Of a stretch of 8,062 nt of DNA, positions 5,092 to 8,062 are shown one piece after another. Position numbers and translations under genes: made by a program. The notes beneath the pieces are model-generated. The model was not told the DNA's origin. It searched no databases and saw only the letters and a list, made by a program, of their open reading frames with translations. Where the stretch lies: the NCBI GenBank assembly GCA_035968095.1, contig JAWQFW010000239.1, positions 1 through 8,062 on the forward strand. The letters run 5' to 3'. This stretch comes from IIICB1 sp035968095. Lineage in GTDB: Bacteria; Cyanobacteriota; Cyanobacteriia; Cyanobacteriales; SIO1D9. Each line of letters begins with the position of its first letter. Position 1 is the first letter of the stretch.

Positions 5092-5496
5092 TTATAGCCG
5101 CGACTGACAAACCCATTTCCATAAAGGATGAGTCGGACCTTTAGCTTGAATGCGCCTAACTTTCTTTTCCAATTGTCGCCTTTCTTGAACCGGAAGCCCA
5201 AAAAGAATATTGCGACTTTGCCATATCAAAACCGCAGTCGTCATTCCGAGACAAAAAGCCAGACAAACCGCAGCTAGTCGATTATAAGCTAAACCGTAAC
5301 GTACAGCAGCCCAAGTAAAATGTTCCAGCCATAAAGAAATTTCTTCCCGCAGTCCCCAGATACCCAAAGGAGCAAAAATCAACCAAGACAAACCAACTAC
5401 TAACCACCTACCATAAACAGTCAATCGATGTAATCTTTCGACTTGTTTATTAAAATCAGGATCTATATTTTCGGGTTCCTGTGGGAGATTTGTCAT
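5092..5496 (-). CDS. Two-helix membrane protein of unknown function
   Basis: The protein has 134 residues. After an acidic N-terminal segment (about 1-20) there are two hydrophobic helices, about 31-49 (WLVVGLSWLIFAPLGIWGL) and 73-91 (RLAAVCLAFCLGMTTAVLI), then a strongly basic, probably helical tail (ERRQLEKKVRRIQAKG, 105-120) ending in an aromatic stretch (PLWKWV). Under the positive-inside rule both ends would face the cytoplasm, with a short amphipathic loop on the other side. I do not recognise a domain; it looks like a conserved hypothetical cyanobacterial membrane protein. ATG at 5496 is the only reasonable start, without a clear SD. It follows secF by 137 bases that contain a strong hairpin, so co-transcription with secDF is doubtful, and nothing in the sequence ties it to protein export. 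Confidence 0.75.
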   Translation of the reverse strand: MTNLPQEPENIDPDFNKQVERLHRLTVYGRWLVVGLSWLIFAPLGIWGLREEISLWLEHFTWAAVRYGLAYNRLAAVCLAFCLGMTTAVLIWQSRNILFGLPVQERRQLEKKVRRIQAKGPTHPLWKWVCQSRL

Positions 5497-5556
5497 AAAT
5501 AGCCAAAAGGTAAGAGGTAAAAGAGCAAATCAGGATAGATAATTGTCAATTTATGC

Positions 5557-5597
5557 AAGATAGCAAAAGTCATAAACAGCGACTTATTTGCTATCTT
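5557..5597. terminator. Strong hairpin downstream of secF
   Basis: AAGATAGCAAA (5557-5567) is the exact reverse complement of TTTGCTATCTT (5587-5597). Using a two-base bulge, a further AAGTC/GACTT stem (5567-5571/5581-5585) closes a 9-base loop, giving about 15 bp in all. It lies 36 bases beyond the secF stop. No T-run follows on the minus strand, where GCATAAATTGACA comes next, so it may protect the secDF transcript 3' end or cause partial termination. TTGACA (5549-5544, minus) directly after it is a -35-like hexamer for the next gene but has no good -10. Confidence 0.5.
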
Positions 5598-5633
5598 TAG
5601 ATCAACCAGAAAAGTTTTTTATTTTGATTGCAA

Positions 5634-6596
5634 CTAAGTTTCTTGAGGAGGTTGAGCATCAACAAAAGCTGCTCTTTCTTTACCTTGACGTATTCTCCAC
5701 CAAGACAACGAAGTGCTAGCAATAAAAATACTCGAATAAGCACCGAGAACAAAGCCGATAATCAAAGTTAAAGCAAAAAACTTCAAAGTTTCGCCACCAA
5801 ATAAAGCAATGGCTATTAACGGCAATACAGTCGTTAAAGTAGTATTAATTGAACGACCTAAAGTTTGATTAACAGCATCATCAACAATATTACTGATATG
5901 TTCTTTCGGATTCTCAGCAATTGTTTCGCGAATGCGATCGTAAATTACTACTGTGTCATTCACCGAAAAACCAATGATGGTTAAAAGTGCCACGAGAAAT
6001 AAACTATCAACTTCGACACCAAAAACTAAACCGAAAATAGAGAATATACCCGCAGTAATAAAAGCATCATGAAACAAAGCGATAATTGCAAAGAGAGCGT
6101 AATCAAATTGAAAGCGAAAACTCAGGTAAACAATAATCCCGAAGAAAGAAACAATTAAAGCGAGAATTCCAGCAGTGAAGAGTTCTTGACCAATCGTGGG
6201 ACCAACTGTTTCAATTTGAGTTGTATTTGGGTTAAAAGTCCCAATTTGTTTGCTTAAAGCCGAGGTTAAATCAGTACGTTCATCTACATCTAAAGTTTTG
6301 GTACGAATCGAAAGAGTTTGCTTATCTTCACCAATAATTTGAATGCTACTATTTGCTAAATCTTGGGCTGCTAAAATTTCGCGAATTTCAGCAGAGTCGA
6401 TTGGTTCGTCGCAGTTACCGGGAACAGAACAATCTCGTTCTAACTGAAGACGAGTTCCACCGACAAAATCCAGCCCAGGACGTAAAGGTGCATCAAAAGT
6501 GAACCAAGAGACTGTCATGGCGATCGCGCTAATTAAAAAAGCGATCGCGCTAATTGTCCACCACAGTCGTTGCTGCTTAATAATATTTAACTTCAT
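5634..6596 (-). CDS. secF: Protein translocase subunit SecF
   Basis: SecF pairs with SecD in the membrane; the complex uses the proton gradient to help release and pull exported proteins after SecYEG/SecA translocation. The protein has 320 residues from the chosen start. Predicted layout: TM1 at about 12-31, GLDFVGG motif at 41-47, a periplasm- or lumen-facing domain to about 135, then five more helices. The SecF signature SVNDTVVIYDRIRE (211-224) contains Asp214, and GRSINTTLTT (247-256) contains Arg248; these correspond to the proton-path residues Asp637 and Arg671 of Thermus SecDF (from memory). ATG at 6596 is chosen because GGAGG (6607-6603) lies six bases before it; an upstream in-frame ATG at 6623 lacks an SD, overlaps secD and adds nine residues. 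Oddities: two Cys (55 and 62) in the external domain, and a 7-residue direct repeat in TM1 encoded by two HIP1 sites. Confidence 0.95.
   Translation of the reverse strand: MKLNIIKQQRLWWTISAIAFLISAIAMTVSWFTFDAPLRPGLDFVGGTRLQLERDCSVPGNCDEPIDSAEIREILAAQDLANSSIQIIGEDKQTLSIRTKTLDVDERTDLTSALSKQIGTFNPNTTQIETVGPTIGQELFTAGILALIVSFFGIIVYLSFRFQFDYALFAIIALFHDAFITAGIFSIFGLVFGVEVDSLFLVALLTIIGFSVNDTVVIYDRIRETIAENPKEHISNIVDDAVNQTLGRSINTTLTTVLPLIAIALFGGETLKFFALTLIIGFVLGAYSSIFIASTSLSWWRIRQGKERAAFVDAQPPQET
6520..6555. repeat. 15-bp direct repeat around two HIP1 sites inside secF
   Basis: GCGATCGCGCTAATT occurs at 6520-6534 and again at 6541-6555, a 21-bp period. In secF it encodes ISAIA twice, separated by FL, within the first membrane helix. 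A near-identical copy (GCGATCGCGCTAAATT) lies in the spacer at 1605-1620. Confidence 0.85.
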
Positions 6597-6602
6597 AATT
6601 GA

Positions 6603-6607
6603 CCTCC
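6603..6607 (-). promoter_or_regulatory. Shine-Dalgarno site deciding the secF start
   Basis: GGAGG on the minus strand, six bases before the ATG at 6596 and inside the 13-base gap after the secD stop (6610-6612). It is the best SD in the secDF operon and rules in favour of the 320-residue SecF. Confidence 0.8.
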
Positions 6608-6609
6608 GA

Positions 6610-8016
6610 CTATGATTTGGCACTCTGATTGAGATTCGGACAGAAAAGTTCTGGTTTTTGGCGCACTCCAGGCAAACTTAAAACAGTTAAGAGTAGCAAA
6701 GTACGACTACAAGTAATCGCTGTAAACATACTCACTACTACACCAATCGCCAAAGTCAAAGCAAAACCTTTCACCAAACCCGAACCCAACCAAAACAAAG
6801 CCGCACAAGCAATCAACGTCGTGACATTACTATCCAAAATACTTGAAAACGCGCGATAAAAACCCGACTCTACCGAGCGATACAAAGTCTTACCAGAACG
6901 TAATTCCTCGCGAGTCCGCTCAAAAATCAGCACATTCGCATCAACTGCCATCCCAATACTGAGAATAAACCCAGCAATTCCTGGTAAAGTCAAAGTCACA
7001 CCAACCAAAGCAAAACAAGCTAACGTTAGCAAAGTATAGATCGCCAAAGACACATCGGCAATCAACCCAGGCAATCGGTAATAAACCCCCATAAAAATCA
7101 AAACTAAGATTAAACCAGCCACAGCCGCATAAATACTACGTCGGACACTATCTCGTCCGAGAGTAGCACCAACAGTGCGGTTTTCCACAACTTCTACCGG
7201 GAAAGGTAGCGCACCACCACGCACCTGCACCGCCAAATCATTAGCAGTTTCGAGAGTAAAATTACCAGTAATCACTGCTGCTCCACCAGTAATTCCCGTT
7301 TCCGCGAATTCGGGTCCCACATTCGGAGCGCTAATCAATTCATTATCGAGAAAAATACCCAAACGGCGACCAGTACCAGCGACATTTTTAGTTAATTCGG
7401 CAAACTTATCTCCACCTTCCGCATCGAAACGAAGGGCAACTTCCCAACTATTACCATTTTGAGTTGGTTCAGCGCGAGCATTTTCCAAGTTTTTACCAGT
7501 CAACCCCAGAGTTTCAAAAAGTTCCGCCAACTGCTGATTAATTGTTTCCAGAGACGCAGTAATTTCTTCAATTTCAGCTAAATTTTCCGTTTCACCTGCT
7601 CGCAGTTGCTCTAATTGAGCTTTCAATTGCTGCTGAATTGTAAATAAAGCCTGAAAATCTCCTGCTGTTTTTGGTTTTTGTTGACGGAACTCAAGTTGCG
7701 CCGTTCCCCCAAGAACTCTTTCTGCTTGTTCCGGGTCACTTACCCCAGGTAATTGCACCAAAATTTTATCATCACCTGCGGTTTGAATTACTGGTTCCGA
7801 TACACCTAAACCGTTAACCCGATTTTCCAGAACTCGTTTAACAGCAACCAAATTTTCCTGATTGATTTCCTTACCGGGAACAGGTTTCACCTGAATTGTA
7901 AGTTGTGAACCTCCCCGTAAATCTAACCCTTGAGGAATGGGTAGTTGAGTTAAGAGCGCGATCGCCCCCACTACCAAAACTATAATTAGAGCAATTAAAG
8001 AACGCTGTTTTTCCAT
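6610..8016 (-). CDS. secD: Protein translocase subunit SecD
   Basis: This 468-residue SecD is the partner of SecF, encoded 13 bases upstream of it. TM1 lies at about 7-24, followed by the GLDLRGG motif (30-36) and the first external (P1) domain with ENRVNGLGVSEPVI (64-77) and ILVQLPG (85-91). A helical Gln/Glu-rich insertion at about 120-180 (QQQLKAQLEQL, SLETINQQLAEL) looks like a coiled-coil hairpin. The second half of P1 is at about 190-270, and five further helices occupy about 293-450. The signature SIGMAVDANVLIFERTREEL (353-372) carries Asp359, equivalent to the proton-path Asp of bacterial SecD (Asp340 in Thermus SecDF, Asp519 in E. coli). The length suits the cyanobacterial form, which lacks the larger P1 insert of the E. 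coli protein. ATG at 8016 is fixed by an in-frame TAG nine bases upstream; no strong SD is seen. The C-terminus ends in a hydrophilic tail. Confidence 0.96.
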   Translation of the reverse strand: MEKQRSLIALIIVLVVGAIALLTQLPIPQGLDLRGGSQLTIQVKPVPGKEINQENLVAVKRVLENRVNGLGVSEPVIQTAGDDKILVQLPGVSDPEQAERVLGGTAQLEFRQQKPKTAGDFQALFTIQQQLKAQLEQLRAGETENLAEIEEITASLETINQQLAELFETLGLTGKNLENARAEPTQNGNSWEVALRFDAEGGDKFAELTKNVAGTGRRLGIFLDNELISAPNVGPEFAETGITGGAAVITGNFTLETANDLAVQVRGGALPFPVEVVENRTVGATLGRDSVRRSIYAAVAGLILVLIFMGVYYRLPGLIADVSLAIYTLLTLACFALVGVTLTLPGIAGFILSIGMAVDANVLIFERTREELRSGKTLYRSVESGFYRAFSSILDSNVTTLIACAALFWLGSGLVKGFALTLAIGVVVSMFTAITCSRTLLLLTVLSLPGVRQKPELFCPNLNQSAKS

Positions 8017-8051
8017 TATTTGCTATTTTCACTTGTAGATTCGTCATCGTG

Positions 8052-8062
8052 TGATTGGGGAC
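8052..8062. repeat. Likely edge of a third heptamer array
   Basis: The last bases of the window, TGATTGGGGAC, are the reverse complement of GTCCCCAATCA and match one and a half units of the RTCCCCA family found at 4-52 and 5048-5082, here in the opposite orientation. The window ends before the array can be confirmed. The 46 bases upstream of secD contain no other recognisable element. Confidence 0.4.

Larger units (their letters stand above)
446..7965. repeat. Dispersed HIP1 palindromes (GCGATCGC), twelve copies
   Basis: Exact octamers start at 446, 1112, 1439, 1605, 1900, 2020, 2674, 3366, 3641, 6520, 6541 and 7958. About one per 670 bp, against roughly one per 65 kb expected by chance at equal base composition, is the cyanobacterial HIP1 signature. 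Ten lie in genes and two (1605, 2674) in noncoding or leader DNA. None occurs between 3649 and 6519. Confidence 0.9.

Noticed and set aside
6597..6623. Earlier ATG of secF at 6623, adding nine residues
   Set aside because: It overlaps the secD end without an SD, whereas the ATG at 6596 has GGAGG at ideal distance and gives a typical SecF N-terminus.
6629..7462. Plus-strand open frames opposite secD
   Set aside because: They are low-complexity antisense translations of SecD helices, with no independent signal.
1..8062. Mobile element, phage, defence or toxin-antitoxin system
   Set aside because: No transposase, integrase, nuclease or toxin motif was found in any frame; the window is core genes plus short repeats.

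Overview
The window comes from a cyanobacterium. Four observations support this: twelve copies of the HIP1 palindrome GCGATCGC in 8 kb, a one-helix high-light-inducible (Hli) chlorophyll-binding protein, a group 1 sigma factor of the cyanobacterial SigA type, and heptameric tandem repeats of the RTCCCCA type (STRR family) known from cyanobacterial genomes. The species cannot be fixed from this stretch. The content is mainly core chromosome; no phage, transposase, CRISPR array, defence cassette or RNA gene was recognised.

Layout. Positions 1-52 hold a (R)TCCCYA heptamer array that runs into the 3' end of a minus-strand gene for a membrane-anchored DUF1574/SGNH-like protein (43-1497). A 168-bp divergent spacer separates it from a plus-strand NodB-type polysaccharide deacetylase gene (1666-2358). 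A 655-bp leader region with several hairpins and a small SD-preceded reading frame follows, then the primary sigma factor gene sigA/rpoD (3014-4153) with its own hairpin terminator. Everything to the right is on the minus strand: a 49-residue HliC-like protein (4327-4476), a 59-residue unknown protein (4717-4896), a composite block of three tandem-repeat families (4901-5082), a 134-residue two-helix membrane protein (5092-5496), and the secF-secD pair (5634-6596 and 6610-8016).

The genes appear to be separate transcription units. secD and secF are tightly coupled: there are 13 bases between them, and the secF SD lies in that gap. They form the proton-driven SecDF partner of the Sec translocon. 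sigA supplies the housekeeping sigma factor. hliC has a good promoter whose -10 lies inside an HLR1-type direct repeat, the binding site of the response regulator RpaB, which predicts repression in low light and release in high light. The 59-residue gene has its own intrinsic terminator, so it looks genuinely expressed although its leader is built from repeats.

The points most worth a second look are the HLR1/-10 overlap at hliC, the three-family repeat block, the G-run-rich repeats just after the stop codons of two unrelated genes (with possible G-quadruplex potential in the transcripts), and the long structured sigA leader with a short SD-preceded ORF. I did not find a convincing wholly new multi-gene system.
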